A DNA stretch of 64,000 nt, taken from assembly GCF_030812775.1 (NCBI RefSeq), contig NZ_JAUSTI010000004.1, forward strand, positions 349,613-413,612. Direction: 5' to 3'. The notes beneath the pieces were generated by a model. That model did no database searches. It was given only the letters and a program-made list of their open reading frames with translations, and was not told where the DNA came from. Shown here one piece after another: positions 18,655-27,121 of this stretch. This stretch comes from Paenibacillus tundrae (GTDB lineage: Bacteria; Bacillota; Bacilli; Paenibacillales; Paenibacillaceae). Position 1 is the stretch's first letter. Every line of letters begins with the position of its first letter. The position numbers and the translations under genes are program-made.

Positions 18655-18670
18655 TCAGGAGATGAGAGAA

Positions 18671-20392
18671 ATGCCGCTGCAAGAACAGACAAGTCTATGG
18701 AGTAATACAACGGTCAAGATACTAGACGTGCATAGCGGTATTTTGCAAGTAGGCCGTGTTCTTAGTGAAACTGAACTAAAGTCGGATGTGTTGCTGCTGA
18801 TGGGCAGTGGCGAAGGGGAGCTTTCAATGAATGGTGAGGTTTGCCACATTGGGGCTTCTTTTGCTGCTCATATAGTTAACGGAACATCCTATACCCTTAC
18901 AGCTAGATCAGAGGACTTACAATATATCGTGATCATGTACCAGGTTACTTCTATGGAAGGAGCCTCTCTTGTTATGCCCTCGTATCGTAAACACCCGTTG
19001 AACACTTCATTTATACAGGATTCTGTCACTCAAACGGAATGGGTTCAGGTCGCGGAGAAAATTGTAGCAAAATGGAGTCGTGGTGAAGGGCTGGAACGAT
19101 TTCACGCCAATGCATTGATGCAGGGCATGATCTACGAACTCATTATGGAGTATGAGAGCAGTCAGGGCGGAGCAAAGTCAGACATGGTGGATGCTGTCGC
19201 TACATATATATCGGGTCACTATCGGCAGAATCTGGAGCTGAAGGAGTTAGCGGCACTTGCTGGATGCAGTGTAAGACAGCTACAGCGACGCTTCAAACAA
19301 GAGAAAGAACTCGGTCCGATGGAGTACGTCATTCAGTTACGGATGGAGAGTGCATCACGGATGCTGCGTCATACAGATGCTCCCATCGGCGAGATTGCAG
19401 ACAGAATGGGTTATCGCGATATGTATTATTTCAGTCGAGCTTTTAAAAAATACTTTGGGGTTCCGCCGCAGCGGTATAGGCTTACATCTGCTTCAAGAGC
19501 GGATACTTACATGGCTGATTCCTTACTCAGGAATAACCTGGCTTCTTCATATGAGTCATCCGAAGGCACAGTTATATGCCATATGCGAGGGGAATATTGT
19601 GTTACTGAGCCACCACGGCGTATCGCAGTACTCGATGTTCAATATGCGGATCATTTGCTTGCGCTGGAGTTGTCACCAGCAGGTAGTGTAGGAACAGGAA
19701 GTTCGACGGTTAATTTTCCTCAATATATTAGAGCAGGACTGCAAAATACGGAGTTGCTCGGAACCTATGAGTACCCCGATCTGCCTGCTGTGGAACAATT
19801 GTCGCCTGATCTTATCATATGTACCGAGGTGCATGATCAACACTATGAGCGGTTAAGTCGTGTTGCTCCTGTGCTTATGTTCAAACGCAACGAAAGCTGG
19901 CAGACGATTCTAGGTCTGTTCGGGGAACTGACAGGTAAGCGAGCAGAGGCCAAACGTATTATTGCGGATTATCATCGACGAACGGCTTTGCTGTCAGAAG
20001 AGCTTGCGCCAGTATTGGCAGGCAAAAGTGTGGCACTCATTCGTCCGCTGGAATCTCTCGTTCGTGTACATTCTCCGTCTCATCGTACGGGTGCTGTACT
20101 GTATCGTGATCTAGGCCTGCCTGCTCCGCTATTTGTCGCAGATACCTCCGACACGGCGTATCATATTTCGGTAGATCGACTACCCGTTGTACATGCCAGT
20201 CATTATTTCTTGCTGAGTAATGAACTCATGCAGAATGGCATATCCGCGACAGAGCAGCGTGTCTGGGGTATGCTGGATGAGGGTGAGCGACAACACATAC
20301 ACTCGGTCGATGCCGCAACCTGGATCGGCTGTTATGGACCGACAGGGATTAATGGGATCGTAGATCAGATTGCGCAGGCTTTTTTGGCTTAA
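18671..20392 (+). CDS. AraC-family regulator fused to a siderophore-binding-protein domain (Btr-like)
   Basis: About 573 residues from ATG 18671, placed 9 bases after AGGAG. An ATG at 18557 overlapping the FhuF stop would add 38 residues but sits upstream of or at the start of the transcript from the internal promoter. Order: an N-terminal cupin-like sensor region; a double helix-turn-helix AraC domain (LKELAALAGCSVRQLQRRFK, IADRMGYRDMYYFSRAFKKYF); then about 290 residues of FeuA-like binding fold. This is the architecture of B. subtilis Btr, which activates siderophore uptake when it binds the ferric or apo siderophore. It probably activates the two upstream genes. Confidence 0.88.
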   Translation: MPLQEQTSLWSNTTVKILDVHSGILQVGRVLSETELKSDVLLLMGSGEGELSMNGEVCHIGASFAAHIVNGTSYTLTARSEDLQYIVIMYQVTSMEGASLVMPSYRKHPLNTSFIQDSVTQTEWVQVAEKIVAKWSRGEGLERFHANALMQGMIYELIMEYESSQGGAKSDMVDAVATYISGHYRQNLELKELAALAGCSVRQLQRRFKQEKELGPMEYVIQLRMESASRMLRHTDAPIGEIADRMGYRDMYYFSRAFKKYFGVPPQRYRLTSASRADTYMADSLLRNNLASSYESSEGTVICHMRGEYCVTEPPRRIAVLDVQYADHLLALELSPAGSVGTGSSTVNFPQYIRAGLQNTELLGTYEYPDLPAVEQLSPDLIICTEVHDQHYERLSRVAPVLMFKRNESWQTILGLFGELTGKRAEAKRIIADYHRRTALLSEELAPVLAGKSVALIRPLESLVRVHSPSHRTGAVLYRDLGLPAPLFVADTSDTAYHISVDRLPVVHASHYFLLSNELMQNGISATEQRVWGMLDEGERQHIHSVDAATWIGCYGPTGINGIVDQIAQAFLA

Positions 20393-20409
20393 AATAAAGT
20401 AAAACAAAA

Positions 20410-20468
20410 AAACCGTCTTTTAGTAATGGAAGTGCGAGCAACCATATACCAAAGAGACGGTTTCTTTT
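20410..20468 (+). terminator. Rho-independent terminator
   Basis: AAACCGTCT (20410-20418) pairs with AGACGGTTT (20455-20463) across a 36-base loop and is followed by CTTTTT. The A-run before the stem would also let it work on the other strand. It closes the siderophore/regulator locus. Confidence 0.7.
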
Positions 20469-20546
20469 TACTTTTCTATACTTAAGTGGGGAATATGTTA
20501 AAATGATAGAAAGTTGAACTAATACAAATAACAGGAGGTATAACTC

Positions 20547-20804
20547 ATGAAATGGAAAGAAGTTAGAGAACTGTTCCCTGACCAATTTGTTCTGGTAAAT
20601 ATCATTCATTATCATGAGGAAGATAATAAAAAAATTGTTGATGAAGTTGCACCGATTCGTACGGTATCAGAACAAGATGTAAATAAGGAATTTTTTCAAG
20701 TAGAGCCTGGTCACTTTGTATATCATACTTCAAATCAAGACTTTGTGATTCATCTGCGTAAGGATCCATTAATGAGAGTGAGACGTAATACGGATGAAAA
20801 TTAA
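20547..20804 (+). CDS. Small soluble protein of unknown function, coupled to an aspartyl-protease remnant
   Basis: An 85-residue protein with ATG 20547 behind AGGAGG. It is hydrophilic, with no signal or membrane segment (MKWKEVRELFPDQFVLV...). It overlaps the start of the following retropepsin-like gene by 11 bases. Small proteins of this kind sit in front of retropepsin-like genes in Firmicutes, so they probably form a pair, but the function is not known to me. Confidence 0.65.
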   Translation: MKWKEVRELFPDQFVLVNIIHYHEEDNKKIVDEVAPIRTVSEQDVNKEFFQVEPGHFVYHTSNQDFVIHLRKDPLMRVRRNTDEN

Positions 20805-21164
20805 CTATGATGGGCAGCTAATTACAATACCACTCACTGTTACATTTAGAGGAAGAACACTGAAAATAGATGATGTCATCATAGACACGGGGTCTTCACA
20901 TACGATCATTAGTCCTGATGTTTTAAGGAAATTGGTGTGACTTACGAAACAGGGGATTCAATTTTTGAAGCATACGGAATTGGAGGGAGCATTCCTTTCT
21001 ATACCAAAATCATGGATAGGATTATCATAGGTTCGAACAGCATTGAGAGTATAGAGATAGATGTAGGCGTATTGCCTAAAGAACATAAAGGGCTTCTTGG
21101 ATTGGATGTTTTGAAACAACAGAACTTTATTATTGATTTGAAGAGGTTAGAGTTACATAAGTGA
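20794..21164 (+). pseudogene. Retropepsin-like aspartyl protease, single-base frameshift
   Basis: From ATG 20794, 48 codons carry the catalytic motif IIDTGSSHTIIS and end at TGA 20938. The reading frame then continues one base earlier as GVTYETGDSIFEAYGIGG through LLGLDVL to the stop at 21164. LLGLDVL is the conserved C-terminal motif of retropepsin-like proteases. One missing A in the AGGAAATTGG stretch near 20928 explains the break. It may be a real mutation or an assembly indel. I see no convincing -1 slippery heptamer in frame. Confidence 0.7.
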
Positions 21165-21294
21165 ATAGTCAAAGGATTGGGAAGAGGTGATACCAAATTT
21201 TAATTAAAGATATTCATATCTTACACATGATTCAGTCAAATGAACTGATTAAAATAACCGAGATTAAAATATACAAAAAACGATTGCGAACAAA
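21165..21294 (+). other. Short inter-gene stretch with a coding-like tail
   Basis: An open frame without a clear start (DIHILHMIQSNELIKITEIK...) ends at a TGA at about 21297. It could be the tail of a decayed gene or a short peptide starting at the ATG near 21228. Nothing else is recognisable. Confidence 0.25.
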
Positions 21295-21725
21295 GTGATG
21301 GCTGTAATTCCAGAGTACCATAGCCCTATTCGACATATGCTTAATGAAGTAAATGGACTACCGAACAGTCAATTTATAGACAGTTTTAAGAAAGCTCTGG
21401 ATACTCCAGATGCATATGTAATTATGGAAGGTGATGATGGAGGACAAATCTATTTGTCTTGCCCTATGAAACTAGTAAAATGCAGTGAAGAGACATTACA
21501 TATTCTATTAAAAGATTTAGATACCATTGCATGGGACTGTAATGAGGGAGAAGGCCAAGGACTATTTTACGAAAAACTCTTTCCTGGTGATGGGATCAGT
21601 GGAGGTATGGGGGAGGAGATGTTGAGGAAGGACTATGGATTAATGAAGAATTTATAGATTTACAATTATATGATGAAATTCATGAAGTCATATTAGGCAA
21701 TAAAGAAAGAATAACCAAGCAATAA
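21295..21725 (+). pseudogene. Immunity-like hypothetical protein, frameshifted near its C-terminus
   Basis: The first frame (21295-21657) gives about 100 convincing residues (MLNEVNGLPNSQFIDSFKKA, YVIMEGDDGGQIYLSCPMKL, IAWDCNEGEGQGLFYEKL), then an unlikely tail. From about 21600 another frame continues sensibly (GGGDVEEGLWINEEFIDLQL, EVILGNKERITKQ) to TAA 21723. A one-base indel near the G-run GGTATGGGGG explains this. The soluble acidic sequence resembles proteins found as immunity partners of polymorphic toxins, but no toxin gene is adjacent. Confidence 0.55.
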
Positions 21726-21833
21726 AATGAATAAATCATAAGGCCCATCAACATCGGATAATAAAGTGTTCATGTGGATGGGCAAACTGTTGAAGTACTG
21801 CATACAGAGAAAAAGGAATATGTGAGGTGAGCT

Positions 21834-22208
21834 ATGGGCGTAAGAAAAAAATATAAACGTAAAATCGTTCGCTTCAATCGATTATTTTACTGGTATGTTG
21901 AACCGGATATTGACGATGAAGGAATAATCAAATTAAATATCGTTTCTGAGGATAAGAAGTTAATCGTCACTTATGAAGTGGGACAACACAATATTAAGAA
22001 CAAGCCCCCATATATAGTCATCATCGGAGAAGAACTCGAAGGCTGGACAACAGAATATATAGGATATAGAAGAGTACTAACACCGCAATGGAGCGATCAG
22101 ATCATCACGCCAAAGTTGATAGGAGAAATTATTGATTGGTGCCTCTTGAAAGATAAAGAAATAAACATCGTTAATTGGAAAGATGAACTACTCCGTCCTC
22201 TCTCTTGA
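21834..22208 (+). CDS. Hypothetical soluble protein
   Basis: A 124-residue protein with ATG 21834 after GAGGTGAG. The N-terminus is basic (GVRKKYKRKIVRFNRLFYWYV) and is followed by beta-strand-like sequence and a short helix (IGEIIDWCLLKDKEINIVNW). I know no function; similar small proteins occur in toxin-immunity neighbourhoods of Bacillus and Paenibacillus. It appears intact, unlike its neighbours on both sides. Confidence 0.6.
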   Translation: MGVRKKYKRKIVRFNRLFYWYVEPDIDDEGIIKLNIVSEDKKLIVTYEVGQHNIKNKPPYIVIIGEELEGWTTEYIGYRRVLTPQWSDQIITPKLIGEIIDWCLLKDKEINIVNWKDELLRPLS

Positions 22209-22634
22209 ATGGAATACTGGGTGCGTACACTGATGCATGAGGGGAATCTGAAAGCATTCTCCAGGAAAGTTGTCTTTAATCCCGAATCTAAATTTGGGAT
22301 GGTCGTCATGACAAACCAGTCTTTTGAGGAAATTTATTATTATGGACTTATAAAAGAAATTTTCGGTGATAACGTCAATTCTAATAGAGTTACTTCGGAG
22401 GAGGGAGGATTTTTTCAATCCGCACGACGGGCAGCATCTAGATTTACTAATTTATTTACGGCCCGTGATATCAGGAAATTCACAAAAGCTGAGTTAAGTA
22501 GTTCTTATAACGTTGTCGAGCATGATGGTGTTGTTGAGAAAATTTCTTTTACTCCTTACATTGATTACTTGCCTGTATCGAATTTAAAGGTGAACTTACT
22601 TAAGATATCTCTTATTCCGGTTGCGCTAGCATAA
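22209..22634 (+). pseudogene. Fragment of a serine hydrolase (class C beta-lactamase/PBP-like)
   Basis: The frame starts immediately after the previous stop without a ribosome binding site. Its first 40 residues resemble the end of the beta-lactamase/transpeptidase fold (YWVRTLMHEG..., FNPESKFGMVVMTNQSFEE), where homologs have 250 or more residues upstream with the SxxK and YxN motifs. These are absent. A further accessory region (FFQSARRAASRFTNLFTA..., VEHDGVVEKISFTPYIDYL) follows and stops early. This is a 5'-truncated gene remnant. Confidence 0.6.
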
Positions 22635-23077
22635 GGTAGTGTTGAATGAAACTAATCATGTTAGACTGCATTGGAAAGGATCGGAAACTTGGAAATTTCA
22701 TTCTACTGTTGATATTGTAACAAAATCTTAGTGAGTTTACTGATTTAAGAAAAAAGGATTTGTTAATCTTACAAAATAACTTAGTAAGTGCATTAGAAAA
22801 CACGATTGAATGTTTTAATGAGAAAAGTCTAATAAAATTAAATAGTAAAGATGCTCTTAGAGGTGTTGTAGGCTCCCTGCAATTTTACATGACATTAAAC
22901 AGCTAGAATTACCAAATAAGAAATAAATCAGTAACACAAGTATAGACCCTGCATAATTCTGATTCATTACGATGAAAAATCGCTTATCGTCCATTTTGTT
23001 TGGGATTTGTGAATGGGAAAAACGGTATCAGAAAACTTCGAAATACACATTCATTAGCAGCAAAGGGGAAGACACTT
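22635..23077 (+). other. Gene graveyard: frameshifted remnant of an unknown gene
   Basis: Bases 22718-22906 read without stops as FTDLRKKDLLILQNNLVSALENTI... and the sense continues in a neighbouring frame as AILHDIKQLELPNKK to a stop at about 22926, so a decayed helical protein is likely. No start codon is seen. The rest up to 23077 shows nothing except the ribosome binding site of the next gene. Confidence 0.35.
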
Positions 23078-24016
23078 ATGAAAGATATTATTGATCTGTT
23101 TAAAGAGACAAATAAGAAAGTATACGTCATTATTATTCTTATCTTTGCAGTTGTAAACGTCGAATTTTTAAGAAATATAAAAGAAAACAAAAAGGCGATA
23201 TTTGAGTCTCTCCAGATAATTATGCAAAACCTAATAAATATTTTGCCGGTATTTATCCTTGTTTTTTCTTGGTTATTTCTTTTAAGAGTGAGTAATAAAA
23301 AATCAAATGAAATAATAGCAGAGCGTTTTAATCAAGCTGAAGAGTATCAGATAAGAAATAAACGATTATTAGTAGAAATAAAAGATAATATTGTTCCAAA
23401 CTTAAATTCACCTCTTAATATTATGGAAATTATTGTTAAAAATAATCAAAATGAAAATATCAATTCTATCAAAGGAATAATATCATTTTACTATCAACAA
23501 GTTCGTATTAAGAAAATAGAAATAAATATACATAATCTTAAAAGCGGATATGGAGAAAGAGTATATTTTGATAAATTTGAAAGTCGTTGGAACCAATGTG
23601 ATTTGTATATTGATGAAATTGTTTGTAATGAAACTATAGATAAACATGTATTGTTGAGTGGTGAATATAGAATATATACAAATTATGTTATTTTAAATCT
23701 GGAGAAGTTTTATGACTATACTCTTATGGGCTTTAAATTTAAGAGTAATTTAGTATGGTTGAAAGAAAAAATTAATCTCGTTTTTGAGAGTGTTTCTTAT
23801 ATATATAGAAAAAGATATTTCGATATAAAACATTCTATTACGAGAAGTATTTTGTCTCTTTTAATTCGTTCTGTCCTCTTTGTGTTAATTTATGTTCTAT
23901 TATTAGCTTTTATTATATTGATTGTTGCTGCGGTTGCAAATTCAATATATTGTTTTATGGATTTGTTGAAAATATGGGGGAACGTACTAATTAATAATTT
24001 GAATCAAAAACCATAA
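23078..24016 (+). CDS. Membrane protein of unknown function, AT-rich
   Basis: About 312 residues from ATG 23078, which follows AAAGGGGA; starting upstream at 23000 would add 26 residues without a ribosome binding site. Two hydrophobic segments lie near residues 15-35 and 50-72, and a long one near the C-terminus (LIRSVLFVLIYVLLLAFIILIVAAVA). The middle of about 190 residues is soluble, charged and rich in Asn, Lys and Ile. Codon use is markedly AT-biased compared with the flanking operons, which suggests acquisition by transfer. No family is recognised. Confidence 0.65.
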   Translation: MKDIIDLFKETNKKVYVIIILIFAVVNVEFLRNIKENKKAIFESLQIIMQNLINILPVFILVFSWLFLLRVSNKKSNEIIAERFNQAEEYQIRNKRLLVEIKDNIVPNLNSPLNIMEIIVKNNQNENINSIKGIISFYYQQVRIKKIEINIHNLKSGYGERVYFDKFESRWNQCDLYIDEIVCNETIDKHVLLSGEYRIYTNYVILNLEKFYDYTLMGFKFKSNLVWLKEKINLVFESVSYIYRKRYFDIKHSITRSILSLLIRSVLFVLIYVLLLAFIILIVAAVANSIYCFMDLLKIWGNVLINNLNQKP

Positions 24017-24136
24017 TATGTAATGTTATTCATGCTTCTGGAAACATTCGATAACATCATAGTTACGCTTTGGGGTTGGAAGTCGTGGGTATAGTAACCT
24101 ATGCTAAATTCTTTAATATGAGAGGAAATAAACCAA

Positions 24137-24844
24137 GTGATAGAAAAATGGATTCACATCGAATGTATATTTATTAATAAATGGGGTTCTAAAATAATTA
24201 ATGAGATCCACAAAGCTGTTAAAGAGGGTCGTATGGAACGACCTGATGACTTATTCTATGGCTATTCAATGTCAATTGCCATACGACTAGACTTGATAGG
24301 TCGTCTAGTGCAAAGATTAACAAAGCATTTTGTTGAAATTGAGAATTACTTAATAGATGTTAAAGAAGAGTATATATTCACGCAGAAAAATGATGGGTTT
24401 GCATTAAGAATTAATGATGACTTGAAGCTGGATTTGCTAATAGATATTGACGCTTTTTTATTTGAGGTTAACTCTTGCTGCGAATTGTTAGGGCAATACA
24501 TGTATGAACTATACACAGCATTAGGCATCCCCCTCAGCAGAGATAAAATTGGAAAAACTCAAGCTGAAATTCTTAGGGGAAAAGGAATTGACACATCATG
24601 GTTTAGGAAACTTGACGATAGTAGGAATTTTTTTATACATCATGCCGCACCGTATATAGCGATAGACGTGACAGATTATGAAAGCAAGAATTTAATAATT
24701 ATGAAAGATAATTTAAAAACATTCACCGATCCCAAAAAGTACATGACGTTAGCAACACTAGTTGAGATAAGAGAAGGATTTAGAAAATCGTTGTCGATCT
24801 TCCAAGAACACTTAATAAACTGTGTTAGTAGTGCTTCAAGCTAA
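24137..24844 (+). CDS. HEPN-like helical protein, unknown function
   Basis: A 235-residue protein with GTG 24137 behind AGAGGA. It is mostly helical, soluble and AT-rich. Residues of about 158-169 (LDDSRNFFIHHAAPYI) contain an R-x4-H motif, the catalytic signature of HEPN ribonucleases, placed at the start of a helix after a long helical bundle as in that superfamily. This is inference from motif and predicted helicity only. It follows an unknown membrane protein by 120 bases and sits in a degraded accessory region. Confidence 0.5.
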   Translation: MIEKWIHIECIFINKWGSKIINEIHKAVKEGRMERPDDLFYGYSMSIAIRLDLIGRLVQRLTKHFVEIENYLIDVKEEYIFTQKNDGFALRINDDLKLDLLIDIDAFLFEVNSCCELLGQYMYELYTALGIPLSRDKIGKTQAEILRGKGIDTSWFRKLDDSRNFFIHHAAPYIAIDVTDYESKNLIIMKDNLKTFTDPKKYMTLATLVEIREGFRKSLSIFQEHLINCVSSASS

Positions 24845-24978
24845 CACATTGTACAACATATATCCATACATCAACTTCTTTTAAACCGTGAGGGGATATA
24901 GGAAAGTATTGCAACAGCCCACGGGGCCATAAATACATAAACCTCATGTGGTATTTAAATAATAAAGGAGAAGTTGAG
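24845..24978. other. Intergenic, nothing recognisable
   Basis: AT-rich sequence without a gene; it ends with the AAGGAG ribosome binding site of the following remnant. Confidence 0.4.
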
Positions 24979-25130
24979 ATGCATAATTATAAAGAAAAAA
25001 TGAAAATGATTAATGATGAGGAAAATATAGAAATAGAATTCAAGGAATCAAGTTCAGGTTTTAAATAGAAGATATTGTTACATTTGCTAATGTCAAAAGA
25101 GGTGGAGTAATTTTATTTTGTACAAGATGA
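24979..25130 (+). pseudogene. Remnant of an AlbA_2/Schlafen-type ATP-binding protein
   Basis: ATG 24979 follows AAGGAG. The reading starts DEENIEIEFKESSSGFK and stops at TAG; after a shift of frame the sense resumes as IEDIVTFANVKRGGVILF and ends at 25130. The order IEFKES ... DIVTFAN ... GGVILF is the beginning of the AlbA_2 DNA-binding/ATPase domain. The gene therefore has a frameshift and has lost everything after about residue 50. Confidence 0.6.
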
Positions 25131-25333
25131 ACAGAGCCGTGGGAAAACAAGTTGGGACTTTAGTTGTTTTAAGATAAATGACTCGTCAAACTTGCAATTC
25201 TAGACTAAGCATAAAAGTGTCGACCAGCTGTAAATCTAAATATTAGTGCCTATAACATTTGTGATTTCAAGTTGAGAATACAAACCTTATACCATCTATA
25301 AACATCAAGCCAATATATGGAGGTTGTAAAAAT
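25131..25333. other. Intergenic remnant region
   Basis: No gene is visible. It probably contains decayed sequence downstream of the AlbA_2 remnant and the promoter of the next gene; TGGAGG lies just before 25334. Confidence 0.3.
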
Positions 25334-26074
25334 ATGACAAATAATAATAGTATTTTAAATTACATTTTTAAATACAAGGAGATTTATTTTCTTGTACCAG
25401 CAATAATTTATGTTATTGGTTTTCTTTGTCTTCAAGGGAGTTTTAGTGCATTAAATGGAAACACATTAATGTCTGATATTGCGTTCCCTTTATATCCCTT
25501 TAATTTTGAGGTATACCTTTATAAAGGTTTATTTATTTCAATGGGATTAATACTGCCGTTTATTTTTTTTGCATTTCTACTGCTACGCTCGTTTATCTCC
25601 AAATTTAAATACCAATTAAAAACAGGGTTATCAATTATACCAGCTTCAATGTTGTTTCATTCAATTACACTGAATTTTTATCAGATGACTAAAAACTACT
25701 TAAGTAACCATTTAAACCATATACATATATTGGGTTATTTTTTCATCTATTTTTTAATATTTATATATATTTTCCTTTGCGCTCAATCAAGTACAAGTAG
25801 CTATCGAAGATTTACCCTTTTAACTTCATCTATTTTTTTAGTCATTTCATTATGTACTCACGTTTATTGGGTTGGGCAAATTACACAAGCTAAAAAGGTA
25901 TCAGACTTTTTAGATGGGAAAGAAGTAAGAATAATGCATATCGAAACTGATAAAGAGACCTATGATCTATTAGTTTATGATATTAATAAAGAGTTAGCTA
26001 CTGGTATTGATAAAGATAAAAATATTATTACTATACCAATGGACAAAATAATTTCATTCGCAATTAAAAATTGA
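25334..26074 (+). CDS. Polytopic membrane protein with small cytoplasmic tail, unknown function
   Basis: A 246-residue protein, ATG 25334 after TGGAGG. Five hydrophobic segments are visible (starting near residues 17, 65, 100, 130 and 160). They are followed by a soluble tail of about 65 residues with short strands (VRIMHIETDKETYDLLVYD..., IITIPMDKIISF) that could be a small ligand- or metal-sensing domain. It is AT-rich like its neighbours. No family is recognised. Confidence 0.6.
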   Translation: MTNNNSILNYIFKYKEIYFLVPAIIYVIGFLCLQGSFSALNGNTLMSDIAFPLYPFNFEVYLYKGLFISMGLILPFIFFAFLLLRSFISKFKYQLKTGLSIIPASMLFHSITLNFYQMTKNYLSNHLNHIHILGYFFIYFLIFIYIFLCAQSSTSSYRRFTLLTSSIFLVISLCTHVYWVGQITQAKKVSDFLDGKEVRIMHIETDKETYDLLVYDINKELATGIDKDKNIITIPMDKIISFAIKN

Positions 26075-26483
26075 TGATGAGTTCTATTTGAAATCTGTAA
26101 TTACACTGAAGATCATACTCAAAAGAATAAGGTAGGGAAAGGAATAATGGCAGCCCTTTATTAAGTGTCGTCTCCACGACTCGTTTATTGAACTAACTTG
26201 AGGCTTTAACTACTAGAATTTGGCTTACAATTGGACCTAGGCAAGACATTTTCAGAAAAGACATTAAACTAAGTTAAGCGTCTTCTTTATTTTTGAAGTG
26301 GTAGTGATAAAAAAGGTAGAGAAGCTACAACCTATACTTTTATCAAATCATCGTTTACAAGATCGTAGTAATAAACTACTAATTGTTGCCTTTGGGTTTC
26401 CTATAACTTCTCACTGATTTAAATGTAGTGTTACTAGTCGGGGACTGATGAAAATTTACGCGCTCAATTTTAATGTAAGTTCT
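26075..26483. other. Gene-free AT-rich stretch
   Basis: I see no gene, RNA or convincing repeat here. Short open stretches are interrupted in all frames. Confidence 0.4.
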
Positions 26484-26735
26484 TCAATCTTTAACTTCCC
26501 CAAGCAAATAGCCAACTGAAACCTCCAAAGCCTTCGCAATTTCAACTACTTCATAATCTTGAACAAGACGATATTGACCCTCAAGACGGGAAAGACTAGT
26601 CTGACTGATATCCAAACCCAATGTTTGCAGTCTGGCGAGGAATTCACGTTGTTTAATGCCCTTACTTTTACGGATAGCTACGACTCGGGAGCCGATTATG
26701 TTTTTGTCGCCAGGTGGTTCTTGTCTATGCTTCAT
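26484..26735 (-). CDS. XRE-family helix-turn-helix regulator
   Basis: 83 residues on the minus strand. The start is placed at the ATG complementary to 26733-26735, 8 bases after GAGGGG; a GTG three codons upstream would sit inside the ribosome binding site. The HTH_3 domain spans nearly the whole protein (IGSRVVAIRKSKGIKQREFLARL, SQTSLSRLEGQ, EVVEIAKALEVSVGYLLG). It is divergent from the Spo0E-like gene, with an inverted-repeat operator between them. Confidence 0.85.
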   Translation of the reverse strand: MKHRQEPPGDKNIIGSRVVAIRKSKGIKQREFLARLQTLGLDISQTSLSRLEGQYRLVQDYEVVEIAKALEVSVGYLLGEVKD

Positions 26736-26786
26736 TATGTACACCCCTCATTTCAACCAAATTGTATGAGAAATAATGGTTGTTTT

Positions 26787-26830
26787 AATGCGAATATCGA
26801 ATTAAAATAAAATAAACCGATAATCGCATT
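26787..26830. promoter_or_regulatory. Inverted-repeat operator between the XRE regulator and the Spo0E-like gene
   Basis: AATGCGAATATCG (26787-26799) and CGATAATCGCATT (26818-26830) are inverted copies matching at 12 of 13 positions, 18 bases apart. They lie 52 bases before the XRE start and 70 before the divergent gene, which fits autoregulation and control of the divergent operon. Confidence 0.6.
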
Positions 26831-26899
26831 AAAAATGACTGTTCATGTCTAGCATTAACAAGACATGGCTCAGTTTAGACCCATCAGAGAGGTGGATGT

Positions 26900-27085
26900 A
26901 TGAGCCGGTTGCTTGACTTATTGGAAGAGGAACGGCGCAAGCTTAATCAGCTTGGAGAGACATCTTTGAAGCAAGCGATTCCGTTGTGGGACAATCCTGA
27001 GGTTCAGGAACAGAGCCGGAGGGTGGATGAATTGGTGGCACGAGTGAGCAAAACGAAGAATAAGCATAGCCGAGTGGTACGATGA
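26900..27085 (+). CDS. Spo0E-like small protein (aspartyl-phosphate phosphatase family)
   Basis: 61 residues, ATG 26900 after GAGGTGG. The second helix has the family motif SxxxD with the following Leu (QSRRVDELVARV), and the first helix is LLEEERRKLNQLG. Spo0E-type phosphatases dephosphorylate Spo0A~P and delay sporulation. The loop between the helices (ETSLKQAIPLWDNPEVQ) is longer than usual, so the assignment is not certain. It is followed 36 bases later by a second small gene. Confidence 0.55.
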   Translation: MSRLLDLLEEERRKLNQLGETSLKQAIPLWDNPEVQEQSRRVDELVARVSKTKNKHSRVVR

Positions 27086-27121
27086 TGAGTACGGTACATA
27101 ATGCATAGGGGAGGATATGCT

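Noticed and set aside
18557..18670. N-terminal extension of the AraC-SBP regulator from ATG 18557
   Set aside because: This ATG lies within the -10 element of the internal promoter. The segment folds as a leader and a good ribosome binding site precedes ATG 18671.
20920..20945. Programmed -1 frameshift in the retropepsin-like gene
   Set aside because: The in-frame codons (TTA AGG AAA TTG) do not form an X-XXY-YYZ heptamer and no clear pseudoknot follows. A base loss is simpler.
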